Below are positions 16,019-24,563 of a stretch of 64,000 nt of DNA, piece by piece. A program made the position numbers and the translations under genes. The DNA is taken from positions 1,364,001 through 1,428,000 of the forward strand of contig NZ_LT629758.1 of assembly GCF_900104725.1 (NCBI RefSeq), written 5' to 3'. The notes below the pieces were generated by a model. That model did no database searches and had not been told where the DNA came from. It was given only the letters and a program-made list of their open reading frames with translations. The number at the start of each line of letters is the position of its first letter. Within the stretch, counting starts at the first letter, position 1. Source of the stretch: Actinoplanes derwentensis (GTDB taxonomy: Bacteria; Actinomycetota; Actinomycetes; Mycobacteriales; Micromonosporaceae).

Positions 16019-17257
16019 TCAGATGTGGGCGTCGGGGGTCTCGGCTTGTCGTTTGTGCTTGAGCGCTGACCTTCGGATCGCGGGGAGCCACGGGCCCAGG
16101 CCCAGCAGGAGCAGCAGGGTCAGGAGCGGGGCTCGCCACCAGCCGGAGATCACCGGTTCCGGGCTGTCGGATGCGGGGGTGATGGCTGATTTCGACCAGG
16201 CCAGGAAAGCGTCGCCGACCGGGACCAGGCCGAACGCGTAGCGCTTGGTGTCGAGGGTGGCCACCGGCAGGCCGGCGAACTCGCCGAAGTTGGCGAGTGC
16301 TTCGGCCAGCGGCTTGTCGCCTTGCGCCTGGGCGGCACCGAGCGCGACGACCGTGGTGGAGAGGCTGATGCCACGGATCAGTGGGCCGGAGTCGACGTCC
16401 GCCTCGCCGGTGCTGCCGTGCGGGTACTCCCGGATCGCCGGGCCCAGCCACAGTGGGCGGTCCAGGAACTTGTCGCGGAAGGTCAGGTACTGCTCGCGGG
16501 CGAACACCTGGTCGATCTCCGGCAGGAACCGCTGGATGATCGCCTGTGAGGTGCCGCGTGAGCCGTCCACCAGCGCTCCGGTCGACGCGTCCACGAAGTG
16601 CGGCAACAGGCCGGTCGCCGGGTCGAGCAGGCTCTGCGAGCGTCGTACCCAGCGGTCGACGGTCGGTGCGAACTGCGACCCGCCGGTCACCGTGTCGGCC
16701 AGCCGTAGCGAGGCGATCGCCACGGTCGAGTCGCACGGCCACGCCTGCCCGGGGTAAGCGGCCAGGAACGGGGTCGGTGACGCGTCGAACGCGGCGGCCA
16801 GGGTCGCCGAATCGGCCAGCAGCCGGGTGCGCTGGCCCGGGTCGTCGCGCAGGGTCAGGAGGCCGGCGCGCAGCCGGTTTGTCCAGCCGGCGTAGAAGAC
16901 ACCGAACGCCGGGACAGCCGCCGGGTCGAACGGCGCCTGCCCGGCCGGTGACTCCAGACGCGACAGTGCCCAGGCGGCCTCGTCGGCGGCGCGTTCCGGT
17001 TCGACGCCGCGGTTGCCGAGGTCCACCCAGGTCAGACCGTAGAGGACGTTGAGGAAGTAATAGCCCTCCGGAAACAGTGACTGTGCGTCGTGGTCGGCGC
17101 CCGACTCCAGTTGTTGTCTCAGGAATGCGAGTTGTAGACGTACGCCAGGCGGCTCTTGATCTTGAACTGTCGCGGTCGCCGGAGCGAGAAGCCGGAACGC
17201 CCCGGCGAGCGCGATCAGCGTCAGGATCGAGGACAGAACCTTGCGGAGTACGGGCAC
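16019..17257 (-). CDS. Membrane-anchored helical-repeat protein of unknown function
   Basis: A 412-residue protein with an N-terminal hydrophobic segment (VLSSILTLIALAGAFRLLAP) and a C-terminal membrane helix near residues 375-392 (APLLTLLLLLGLGPWLPAI) followed by basic residues. The roughly 330-residue part between is probably extracellular. It is alpha-rich with motifs such as EGYYFLNVLYGLTWVDLG and YPGQAWPCDSTVAIASLRLAD. The last resembles (alpha/alpha)6-barrel proteins of the linalool dehydratase-isomerase-like group, but similarity is weak and catalysis is not claimed. It is a single gene, convergent with the DUF6807 gene. Confidence 0.7.
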   Translation of the reverse strand: MPVLRKVLSSILTLIALAGAFRLLAPATATVQDQEPPGVRLQLAFLRQQLESGADHDAQSLFPEGYYFLNVLYGLTWVDLGNRGVEPERAADEAAWALSRLESPAGQAPFDPAAVPAFGVFYAGWTNRLRAGLLTLRDDPGQRTRLLADSATLAAAFDASPTPFLAAYPGQAWPCDSTVAIASLRLADTVTGGSQFAPTVDRWVRRSQSLLDPATGLLPHFVDASTGALVDGSRGTSQAIIQRFLPEIDQVFAREQYLTFRDKFLDRPLWLGPAIREYPHGSTGEADVDSGPLIRGISLSTTVVALGAAQAQGDKPLAEALANFGEFAGLPVATLDTKRYAFGLVPVGDAFLAWSKSAITPASDSPEPVISGWWRAPLLTLLLLLGLGPWLPAIRRSALKHKRQAETPDAHI

Positions 17258-17349
17258 CGGCCCACTTTATCGAGTGCTCCGATTCCGCTCGGTGAACCGG
17301 TCACCGCCCGATAACCGCCCCGGCGGCTTGACTGATTGGCATTCATCAA

Positions 17350-17363
17350 TGTAAACGTTTCAA
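17350..17363. promoter_or_regulatory. Probable LacI-type operator before the acetylesterase gene
   Basis: TGTAAACGTTTCAA is a near-palindrome around AACGTT, like catabolite or LacI-family operators. It lies 22 bp before the start of the rhamnogalacturonan acetylesterase. It differs from the GGAAAGCGCTT sites, so a different regulator is implied. Confidence 0.5.
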
Positions 17364-17385
17364 ATCCCCGATTGGAGTCACGTTG

Positions 17386-18438
17386 ATGAAAAGCTCCCGC
17401 GTCCTGGCCCTCACCGTGGTCGCCGCCGCCGGTCTCCCGGCACCCGCCCATGCCGCCGGTCCCCGATCCGTACCCGGCGTGTGCACCGGCGCCGCACCCG
17501 TCGTCTGTCACTACGACGTCGGCCCCGGTGAATACGACGTCAACGTCGTCCTCGGTTCCCGGGACGCGGCCGGCAGCACCGCCGTCCAGGCCGAGACTCG
17601 TCGCCTGATGCTCGCCGAGACCGCTACCGAGGCCGGCCTGTTCACCCGGCGCGCCTTCAGTGTCGACGTCCGCGAACCCGAGAGCGAACCCACCATCGAG
17701 AACGTCGGCACTCCGGGCCTCACGTTGACGTTCACCGGTGCCGCGCCCCAGGTCCGCAAGATCACCGTCCGGGCCGCCTCGCCACGGGCACCGCAACTCT
17801 TCCTGGCCGGCGATTCGACCGTCTGTGATCAGCCCGCCGATCCCTACGTCGGCTGGGGCCAGGCCATCCCTCAGCACCTGCTGCGTGGCCTGACGGTCGC
17901 CAACCACGCCGACTCGGGGGAGGGCACCGCCTCGTTCCTGGCCGACGCGCGGCTCTGGGCCACCATGCTGCCGCAGGTCCGACAGGGTGACGTGGTGCTG
18001 ATCCAGTTCGGTCACAACGACAAGCAGACGACCGCCGAGGACTACCGCGCCAACCTCACCCGCATGATCACCGAACTGCGCGCCGTCCACGCGAAGCCGG
18101 TCCTGGTCAGCCCGCCGGTCCGCCGCCGCTTCGACAGCACCGGCCGGCTCGACGACGTGGCCCGGCACCTGAACGGCCTCGGGGTCTGGCTGCCCGCCGA
18201 GATGCGGGCGGTGGCGACCGGGCTGAACGTCCCCTACGTCGACCTGACCGCCGACAGTGCCGCCCTGGTCGAGTCGCTGGGGGTGGAGGGGTCCAAGTCG
18301 ATCTATCTCTACAACGAGCTGCGGGACAACACCCACTTCTCCGGGTACGGTGCCGACCGGATCGGCCTGTTGGTCCTGACCCGTCTCGCGGAACTCCGGG
18401 TCCTGCCGCCGCGAGCGTTCCGAGCCGGAGCCATTTGA
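17386..18438 (+). CDS. Secreted rhamnogalacturonan acetylesterase-like SGNH hydrolase (CE12)
   Basis: A 350-residue exported esterase. The signal peptide (MKSSRVLALTVVAAAGLPAPAHAA) is followed by a beta-sandwich region of about 100 residues. The SGNH core has block I LFLAGDSTVCD (catalytic Ser), block III FGHNDKQ and C-terminal DNTHFSGYGA, the DxxH of block V. This matches CE12 enzymes, which remove acetyl groups from rhamnogalacturonan I of pectin. ATG 17386 has GGAG about 10 nt upstream. The gene stands alone behind an operator-like palindrome, which fits induction by plant polysaccharide (inference). Confidence 0.88.
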   Translation: MKSSRVLALTVVAAAGLPAPAHAAGPRSVPGVCTGAAPVVCHYDVGPGEYDVNVVLGSRDAAGSTAVQAETRRLMLAETATEAGLFTRRAFSVDVREPESEPTIENVGTPGLTLTFTGAAPQVRKITVRAASPRAPQLFLAGDSTVCDQPADPYVGWGQAIPQHLLRGLTVANHADSGEGTASFLADARLWATMLPQVRQGDVVLIQFGHNDKQTTAEDYRANLTRMITELRAVHAKPVLVSPPVRRRFDSTGRLDDVARHLNGLGVWLPAEMRAVATGLNVPYVDLTADSAALVESLGVEGSKSIYLYNELRDNTHFSGYGADRIGLLVLTRLAELRVLPPRAFRAGAI

Positions 18439-18459
18439 CCGTCGTTCTACTCTGCGCGG

Positions 18460-18984
18460 GTGGAGAATCCAGGGACCGGTGGCTGGCTGCCCGCTCCGAT
18501 CAGGACCGAGCGGCTCGTCCTCCGGGAATCCGAGGCCCGGGACCGTCCGGCCTTCCTTGAAATGAACACGTCGCCGCAGGTGAACGCCTATCTCGGTGGA
18601 CCGCAGTCGCCGGACGAAGCCGAGCGTCTGCCCGAAACTCCCGGCCGCCGCCCGGGAGTGTTCGTCGTCGACCTCGGCGGGCGGATGATCGGCACGGTCT
18701 TGCTCGAACGGCGGATCATGGGACCGGCGGGCCGGGATCGCCCGGAAGAGGTCGATCTCGGTTATCTCTTCCTGCCGGAGTTCTGGGGTGCCGGGTACGC
18801 CGCGGAGGGCTGCTCGGCGGCCCTCGACTGGTTCGCCGGAGCGTTTCCCGGTGAGCGGGTGGTGCTCTACACCCAGTCCGCCAACGAGCCTTCGATGCGG
18901 CTGGCGGCGAAGCTCGGGTTCACCGAGGAGCGGAGATTCCAGAAGTGGGGCGCGGAACAGTGGATGGGCGTGTGGCAGGCGTGA
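18460..18984 (+). CDS. GNAT acetyltransferase (RimJ/RimL-like)
   Basis: A 174-residue acetyltransferase with the TERLVLRE opening of the RimJ/RimL group, VDLGYLFLPEFWGAGYAAEGC as the acetyl-CoA loop, and ANEPSMRLAAKLGFTEE. GTG 18460 is the first start. The stop codon overlaps the presumed GTG start of the SDR gene (GTGA), so the two are probably co-translated. Substrate unknown; such enzymes acetylate N-termini or small molecules. Confidence 0.87.
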   Translation: MENPGTGGWLPAPIRTERLVLRESEARDRPAFLEMNTSPQVNAYLGGPQSPDEAERLPETPGRRPGVFVVDLGGRMIGTVLLERRIMGPAGRDRPEEVDLGYLFLPEFWGAGYAAEGCSAALDWFAGAFPGERVVLYTQSANEPSMRLAAKLGFTEERRFQKWGAEQWMGVWQA

Positions 18985-19808
18985 CGGACGGCGGGTCGGG
19001 TGACACGGCAGACGGTGTGGTGGACAGCGGGCCCGGCGGCCTGACAGCCGGCGCGGCGGGTGGTGTGGGGCGGCCGGTGGCTCTGGTCACCGGGGTGGGG
19101 CGGACCGTGGGGATCGGCGCCGGCATCGCGACGCGGCTGGCGGCGTCGGGGTGGGACGTCGCGATCACCTACTGGAGTGGCTACGACGAGCGGATGAGCT
19201 GGGGTGTGGAGCCGGGAGCCGCCCATGCCGTCACGGAGTCGTTCGCCGGGCGAGGGCTGGCGATCGAGGCCGACCTCAGCGACGTGGCTGCACCGGCCGC
19301 GATCTTTGACGAGGTGGAACTGCGGCTCGGCCCGGTCAGCGCGCTGGTGATGAGCCACGCCGAGTCGGTCGACTCGGGACTGCTCGACACCACCGTGGAG
19401 AGTTTCGACAGGCACTTCGCGGTGAACGCTCGCGCCTCGTGGCTGCTGATCCGGGAGCACGGGCGGCGGTTCCGGGGTGAGTACGGCAGCGGTCGGATCA
19501 TCGCGTTGACCAGTGATCACACGGTGGGGAACCTGCCGTACGGGGCTAGTAAGGGGGCGCTCGACCGGATCACTATGGCGGCGGCCCGGGAACTCGCCCA
19601 TCTCGGCATCACCGCGAACGTGATCAATCCGGGGCCCGTCGACACCGGCTGGATGTCCGGTGAGATCCGCGACGCGTGTCTGGCGGCCACGCCGCTCGGC
19701 CGGCTCGGCACTCCACGGGACACTGCGAACCTGGTCGAATTCCTCTGCTCCCCACAGGGGCAGTGGATCAACGGGCAGCTGTTGCTCAGTAACGGCGGAT
19801 TTGCCTGA
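18981..19808 (+). CDS. Short-chain dehydrogenase/reductase
   Basis: A 275-residue SDR. The NAD(P) motif is slightly altered (VALVTGVGRTVGIGAGIA). SALVMSHAES replaces the usual NNAG strand, and the active site reads LTSDHTVGNLPYGASKGAL with Ser, Tyr and Lys present but closer together than the classical S-x12-Y. NVINPGPVDTGWM and the SPQGQWINGQLLLSNGG ending are typical. The first 30 or so residues are Gly/Asp-rich filler, so a later start (near 19060) is possible. GTG 18981 is chosen for its overlap with the GNAT stop. Confidence 0.84.
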   Translation: MTDGGSGDTADGVVDSGPGGLTAGAAGGVGRPVALVTGVGRTVGIGAGIATRLAASGWDVAITYWSGYDERMSWGVEPGAAHAVTESFAGRGLAIEADLSDVAAPAAIFDEVELRLGPVSALVMSHAESVDSGLLDTTVESFDRHFAVNARASWLLIREHGRRFRGEYGSGRIIALTSDHTVGNLPYGASKGALDRITMAAARELAHLGITANVINPGPVDTGWMSGEIRDACLAATPLGRLGTPRDTANLVEFLCSPQGQWINGQLLLSNGGFA

Positions 19809-19822
19809 GGAAAGCGCTTGCC
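19801..19822. promoter_or_regulatory. LacI/ROK-type operator copy 2
   Basis: TTGCCTGAGGAAAGCGCTT (19801-19819) is identical to the site at 15095, and GGAAAGCGCTTGCC (19809-19822) is the palindrome. It begins inside the stop region of the SDR gene and lies about 70 bp before the GH42 fusion start. Confidence 0.65.
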
Positions 19823-19891
19823 GGGGTTCCGGGCTGCTGTCTAGGGTGGCTTAATACGTTTCACTGTCTCGGTATGGTGAGGTGTGGATCA

Positions 19892-22600
19892 ATGCATTCC
19901 GATCTTGAGGTCGACGGTCCGCACGGAGTGATTCCGGTGCGCGTCTTCGAACCCGATGGTGCTGCCGGGGCGGTGCTCGTCTGGGCGCACGGTGGCGGGT
20001 TTCGGCACGGGGGACTCGGCATGCCCGAATCGGATCATGTCGGTGCCGAACTCGCCCGGCGAGCGAACGCGATTGTCATTTCCGTCGGCTATCGGCTAGC
20101 CGTAGCTGGGGTACGTTATCCGGTTCCACTCGACGACGTGCACGCCGTCTGGAATTGGGTCGCCGGCCGCGATGACCTGCCGAAACGGAAGGCGATCGGC
20201 GGAGCCAGCGCGGGAGCGGCCTTGGCCCTCGCCACCGCGATCCGAGCCCGCGACACGAGCGCGACGGCTCCGGATCTGGTTCTTCTGGCTTACCCGTTTG
20301 TGCACTTTCCGGTTCCGGATCTCGGGCTGGGGCGGCATCTCGAGGACACCGAGGAACTGGTTCGCAACTATGTGGGCCGGATCAGTGACCTCCCGCCGGA
20401 GGCGATGCCGGGTGCGGCGCGGCTCGACGGACTGCCGCCGGTGCACATCCTGCTGTCCGAACACGACGACCTGCGGCCGTCCGGCGAGATCCTGGAACGG
20501 CAGCTGCGGGAGGTGCACGTCGAGGTCGAGTCCTTCCTGGCCCGGGGCTCGACACACGGCCACCTCAATCGCCCGCTGGACGAACCCGAGGCGGTGGACG
20601 TGTCGCTGGGGTTCTTCGCGAGCGCGTTACGCGTACCGCAGGAAGCCCCTCGGTGGTTGAGACGCGATGGTGAACCGCGCCTCGAATTCGGCGCCGACTA
20701 CAACCCCGAGCAATGGCCGCGCGAAGTGTGGGCCGACGACGTGCGGGCCATGCGCGAGGCGGGCGTCACGATCGTCTCGCTGGGGATCTTCTCGTGGGCG
20801 CGGCTCGAACCGGCCGAAGGGCGTTACGACTTCGGCTGGCTCGACGAGGTCATCGACCTGCTGCACGCCAACGGGATCCTGGTCGACCTGGCCACCCCGA
20901 CCGCGTCGCCGCCACCGTGGCTGACCACGGAGCATCCGGAGATCCTGCCGGTGGACCGGGACGGCCGCACCGTCTGGCCGGGCGCCCGCCAGCACTGGCG
21001 GCCCACGTCACCGGTCTTCCGCGATCATGCGCTGCGCCTGGTCCGCCGGCTCGCGAACCGGTACGCGCACCATCCGGCCCTCGCCGCCTGGCATGTCAGT
21101 AACGAGCTGGGCTGCCACAACGTGCACGACTACTCCGACGACGCGGCGCGCGCCTTCCGGATCTGGTTGCGGGCCCGGTACCGGAACCTGGACTCTCTGA
21201 ACAGCGCGTGGGGCACCGATTTCTGGTCGCAGCGTTACGGAGAGTGGCAGCAGATCCTGCCGCCGCGCCACGCCAACGGGCCGGTCAACCCGACGCAGCA
21301 GCTCGACTTCAAACGGTTCTCGTCGGACGCGCTCAAGGACCACTACCTGGCCGAACGCCGGATTCTGCGGGAGCTGACCCCGCAGATCCCGGTGACCACG
21401 AACTTCATGGTCGCCGGGGACATCAACGACATGAACTATCCGGACTGGGCGGCCGAGGTCGACTTCGTCGCCAACGATCACTACTCGCGGCCCGGCCCGC
21501 AGTCCCGCGACGAACTGTCATTTTCGGCCAACCTGTCCGGCAACCTGATCACCGGGCGGCCCTGGTTCCTGATGGAGCACTCCACCAGCGCGGTCAACTG
21601 GCAGCCGGTCAACGTGCCTAAACTGTCCGGCGAACTGGCCCGCGATTCGCTCACGCACGTCGCCCACGGTGCCGACGGAGTGTGCTTCTTCCAGTGGCGG
21701 CAGTCCCGGGCCGGTGCCGAGAAATACCATTCGGCGATGCTGCCGCACGCCGGAGAGACCAGCGCGATCTTCCGGGCGGTCACCGATCTCGGCGCGCGGT
21801 TGCGGTCACTTTCGGACATAGCCGGGATTGCTCGTACGCCAGCAGAAGTCGCTGTGCTCATCGACTACGAGTCGTGGTGGGTCGCCGAACTCGACTCGCA
21901 CCCCACCGACCGCCTGCGCTACCGTGCCGAGGCCCTGGACTGGTACACCGCCCTGCTGGACCGGGGCATCCGTGCCGACGTCGTCCCGGCCGCCGCCGAT
22001 CTGAGCGGCTATCGCCTGGTCGTGGCCCCGATCCTGCACGTGGTTCCGGCCGCACTTCAAGAGCGCCTTGCGGAGTACGTGTCCGCAGGCGGTCACCTGG
22101 TGACCACCTATTTCTCCGGCATCGTCGACGAGTTCGATCACGCCTGGCCCGGCGCCTATCCGGGCGCGCTGCGTGACCTGCTCGGCATCCGGGTCGAGGA
22201 GTTCGCACCCCTGCTCGACGGTGTCTCGGTACCGCTCACCAACGGCACGTCCGGCACCCTGTGGTCAGAGCGGGTCGAGGTTACCGACCCGGCCGTCAAG
22301 GTGCTCGCCGGCTACCGGGACGGGGGACCGGCCGTCACCCGGCGTGAGGTGGGGGAGGGGTCGGCGGCCTACGTCTCCACCCGGCTGGGCCCGCACGGTC
22401 TGGCCGCGATCCTCGACGACCTGCTGCTCCCGGCCGGCGCTACCAGTGAACTGCCCGCCGAGTTGCGCGGAAAGGTGGAGCTGGCGGTGCGTGGCCCGGC
22501 CCGGTTCCTGATCAACCGCACCGACGAGCCGGTCGACCTGTCCGGCGTCCCGGACGCGCCCGCCACACTCCCGGCTCGTGGGGTCGTGATCGTCCGGTAG
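19892..22600 (+). CDS. Two-domain enzyme: alpha/beta-hydrolase esterase fused to GH42 beta-galactosidase
   Basis: A 902-residue cytoplasmic protein. Residues 1-245 are a hormone-sensitive-lipase-type alpha/beta hydrolase: oxyanion motif HGGG near 33, nucleophile S106 in GGASAGAA, an acid in SEHDDL and a His in STHGH. From about 265 a full GH42 domain follows: FGADYNPEQWP, acid/base E405 in HVSNELGC and nucleophile E562 in FLMEHST, then the trimerisation and beta domains to the end. The enzyme could remove an acyl group and then a beta-galactosyl unit from the same oligosaccharide (inference). ATG 19892 is preferred to 19874. There is no signal peptide, so the substrate is imported. Confidence 0.88.
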   Translation: MHSDLEVDGPHGVIPVRVFEPDGAAGAVLVWAHGGGFRHGGLGMPESDHVGAELARRANAIVISVGYRLAVAGVRYPVPLDDVHAVWNWVAGRDDLPKRKAIGGASAGAALALATAIRARDTSATAPDLVLLAYPFVHFPVPDLGLGRHLEDTEELVRNYVGRISDLPPEAMPGAARLDGLPPVHILLSEHDDLRPSGEILERQLREVHVEVESFLARGSTHGHLNRPLDEPEAVDVSLGFFASALRVPQEAPRWLRRDGEPRLEFGADYNPEQWPREVWADDVRAMREAGVTIVSLGIFSWARLEPAEGRYDFGWLDEVIDLLHANGILVDLATPTASPPPWLTTEHPEILPVDRDGRTVWPGARQHWRPTSPVFRDHALRLVRRLANRYAHHPALAAWHVSNELGCHNVHDYSDDAARAFRIWLRARYRNLDSLNSAWGTDFWSQRYGEWQQILPPRHANGPVNPTQQLDFKRFSSDALKDHYLAERRILRELTPQIPVTTNFMVAGDINDMNYPDWAAEVDFVANDHYSRPGPQSRDELSFSANLSGNLITGRPWFLMEHSTSAVNWQPVNVPKLSGELARDSLTHVAHGADGVCFFQWRQSRAGAEKYHSAMLPHAGETSAIFRAVTDLGARLRSLSDIAGIARTPAEVAVLIDYESWWVAELDSHPTDRLRYRAEALDWYTALLDRGIRADVVPAAADLSGYRLVVAPILHVVPAALQERLAEYVSAGGHLVTTYFSGIVDEFDHAWPGAYPGALRDLLGIRVEEFAPLLDGVSVPLTNGTSGTLWSERVEVTDPAVKVLAGYRDGGPAVTRREVGEGSAAYVSTRLGPHGLAAILDDLLLPAGATSELPAELRGKVELAVRGPARFLINRTDEPVDLSGVPDAPATLPARGVVIVR

Positions 22601-22608
22601 ACGTACCC

Positions 22609-22642
22609 GGCCGGGTCTGTCGTCACCGTCGCAGACCCGGCC
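22609..22642 (+). terminator. Terminator of the esterase-GH42 gene
   Basis: GGCCGGGTCTG (22609-22619) pairs perfectly with CAGACCCGGCC (22632-22642) around a 12-nt loop, just after the stop at 22600. It also lies near the end of the convergent GNAT gene. Confidence 0.72.
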
Positions 22643-22686
22643 CGAATCGCCTCCGGAAGTGACGCGAACGCCGAGAGGGATGCGCT

Positions 22687-23208
22687 CTAGGCTGCCGGGC
22701 GCTCCCGGGTGATCTCGGTGTCGCCGGAGTCGGTGACCCGGCGGGAGGTCTCGGTGAAACCGGCCTTCTCCGCGACGCGGGCCGAGCCGGTGTTGCGGGC
22801 GTCGTGCTTGATCGCCACGCGGGTGATGCCGGGCAGCGTGACGGCGACCCGGGTCAGCGCCTGCACTGCCGTGGTCATGTGGCCCTGCCCGGCGAACGGG
22901 GAGCGCAGCCAGTAGCCGATCTCCATCACGTCCGGGCCCATCCGGGTGTGCAGGCCGATGCTGCCGATCAGGTCGCCGACCGCGGTGAAGATCGCGTACT
23001 GGAAGTCGGTGCCCTTCTCCCAGCTCTGGTCGGCACTGGCGAGGTAGGCGCGGGAGCCCGACAGCTCGTAGTCGTCGGTGGCCCACGGCAGGAACGGTTT
23101 CAGCTCGGGCAGCGACTCGCGGACGGCGGCGGTGAGCTCGTCGGCCCACTCCGGCTCCCAGCGTTTCAGGACCAGAGTGCCGGCGTTGATCATCTCGGGT
23201 GGTTCCAT
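22687..23208 (-). CDS. GNAT acetyltransferase (RimJ/RimL-like)
   Basis: A 173-residue acetyltransferase starting MEPPEMINAGTLVLKRWEPEW. EIGYWLRSPFAGQGHMTTAV is the acetyl-CoA loop, and IKHDARNTGSARVAEKAGF the usual C-terminal motif. The ATG at 23208 fits the family, and MINAGTL at 23193 is an alternative. A longer open frame upstream overlaps the CPBP gene on the other strand and is not coding. It is convergent with the GH42 fusion. Confidence 0.87.
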   Translation of the reverse strand: MEPPEMINAGTLVLKRWEPEWADELTAAVRESLPELKPFLPWATDDYELSGSRAYLASADQSWEKGTDFQYAIFTAVGDLIGSIGLHTRMGPDVMEIGYWLRSPFAGQGHMTTAVQALTRVAVTLPGITRVAIKHDARNTGSARVAEKAGFTETSRRVTDSGDTEITRERPAA

Positions 23209-23310
23209 GCTCGCATTCTGCCCGCTGCACTGCTCTATATCTCTGGGTAGGGACGAGGATCCGGCCGTGGCCAGATCCGCCGGTCGTCGATATTGACGAG
23301 ACTTCAGTAC

Positions 23311-24225
23311 ATGTCGACGACCGGAACCCCGTACCACCGCCTTGCACTGACCCCCACCCACCGCTGGTGGCGGCCCCTCCTCGGCACGTTCTTCATCCTC
23401 GCCACCGGTGTGGTGGCGTTCCTGGTCACCTTTTTCGTCTACGCGGGTGCCGCCGAGCTGACCGGGCAACCGGACGGCGCGGACGGGATGCCCACTTTCG
23501 GTCCGCTCGCGGAACTCGCGCTCGGGTTCGTGTCGCTCGCCGTGCTGCTGCCGGTGGTCCTGCTCGCGGCCCGCCTGACCCAGGCCCGGCCGGCCGGCAC
23601 CCTCTCCTCTGTCGACGGGCGGATCAGATGGCGGTGGCTGATGATCTGCCTGCCGGTCGCGGCGGTCGCCATCATCGTCTTCATGACCGGGGGTACGGCC
23701 CTCGCTGTGCTGACCGGTGAGGAGTCCGGACTCGACGTCCCCTTGGTGGGCTGGGCGCCGTTCCTGACATCGACGGCCGTGTTGTTCCTGGTGGTGCCGT
23801 TCCAGGCGGCGGCCGAGGAGTACCTGTGCCGGGGCTGGCTGCTGCAGGCCGTCGGCACGTGGTTCCGCGGTCCGTGGGTGCCGATCGTCTTTCAGGCTCT
23901 GGTCTTCGCCGCACTGCACGGGTGGGGTACGCCGTTCGGCTTCTTCGACCTGGCCGTTTTCGGAGTGATCGCCGGCTGGGTGACGGTCCGCACCGGCGGT
24001 TTGGAGGCGGCGATCGCTCTGCACGTGATGAACAACCTGCTCAGCAGCATTGTCGCGGGGGCTTTCGGGCAGCTGACGATCGACGAGACGGCGGCGGACA
24101 TGCCGTGGCAGATGGCCGCGGCCGATCTTCCGGTGCTGCTCGGTTTCGCCGCGGTGATCACCTGGCTGTGGCGTCGGCGCCCGGCCCCGATGGACAGTCG
24201 TGAGCTGGTCGGAAGCGTGCATTAG
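23311..24225 (+). CDS. CPBP-family intramembrane metalloprotease
   Basis: A 304-residue membrane protein with about seven to eight hydrophobic helices. CPBP/Abi motif 1 is EEYLCRG (E169, E170, R174), motif 2 is FAALHGWG, and the third motif is ALHVMNN with a conserved His and Asn. This is the bacterial Rce1-like family, which cleaves peptides within the membrane and may act in prenyl-protein processing or bacteriocin immunity. The start ATG 23311 has no strong ribosome binding site. Divergent from the GNAT gene by about 100 bp. Confidence 0.88.
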   Translation: MSTTGTPYHRLALTPTHRWWRPLLGTFFILATGVVAFLVTFFVYAGAAELTGQPDGADGMPTFGPLAELALGFVSLAVLLPVVLLAARLTQARPAGTLSSVDGRIRWRWLMICLPVAAVAIIVFMTGGTALAVLTGEESGLDVPLVGWAPFLTSTAVLFLVVPFQAAAEEYLCRGWLLQAVGTWFRGPWVPIVFQALVFAALHGWGTPFGFFDLAVFGVIAGWVTVRTGGLEAAIALHVMNNLLSSIVAGAFGQLTIDETAADMPWQMAAADLPVLLGFAAVITWLWRRRPAPMDSRELVGSVH

Positions 24226-24235
24226 TAGTCCGTAC

Positions 24236-24249
24236 CTCTCCAAAGAGGA
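24236..24249 (+). terminator. Small hairpin after the CPBP gene
   Basis: CCTCT-CCAA-AGAGG lies 10 nt past the stop codon at 24225 and is followed by an AT-richer stretch. A likely terminator, though short. Confidence 0.45.
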
Positions 24250-24396
24250 ATAACCGGAATATCAACCCGCCAAGAAGATCAAATCGGGCAAATACTGTTA
24301 AGAACGTCACTATTCCCCCTCGTTTTCTTGGCTCTCGGCCCATCGACGTGGTTACCGTCGTCGCCAGTCCCGCGTTGCGGGCACTGTGAGCGGACC

Positions 24397-24555
24397 GCCG
24401 AATCCTGCCGCCGCTCACAGAAACGAAACGGACGGCAGGAGCGGGGGACCCAATCTCTACGGCGCATCGTTCTTGCGCCTCGGGGTGAAGCCGTGTGTGT
24501 GACACGGCCGGGATGGATCGTCCCGAACCCGACAGCTCACCTCGTAGGCGTGGAG
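24397..24555 (+). ncRNA. Cyclic di-AMP riboswitch (ydaO/yuaA class)
   Basis: The leader of the LysM/Rpf-like gene holds the family's conserved blocks in order: AGCGGGGGACCCAAT (about 24439-24453), CGGGGTGAAGCCG, the short hairpin ATCGTCCCGAACCCGACAGC and CTCACCTCGTAGGCG (24536-24550), which ends just before the ribosome binding site GGAGG. Actinobacteria commonly carry this riboswitch ahead of resuscitation-promoting factor and other wall-hydrolase genes, where c-di-AMP turns expression off. The outer boundaries are approximate. Confidence 0.9.
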
Positions 24556-24563
24556 GATCACCC

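Noticed and set aside
23209..24243. N-terminal extension of the minus-strand GNAT gene
   Set aside because: It is antisense to the CPBP protease. GNAT homology begins only at the ATG at 23208.
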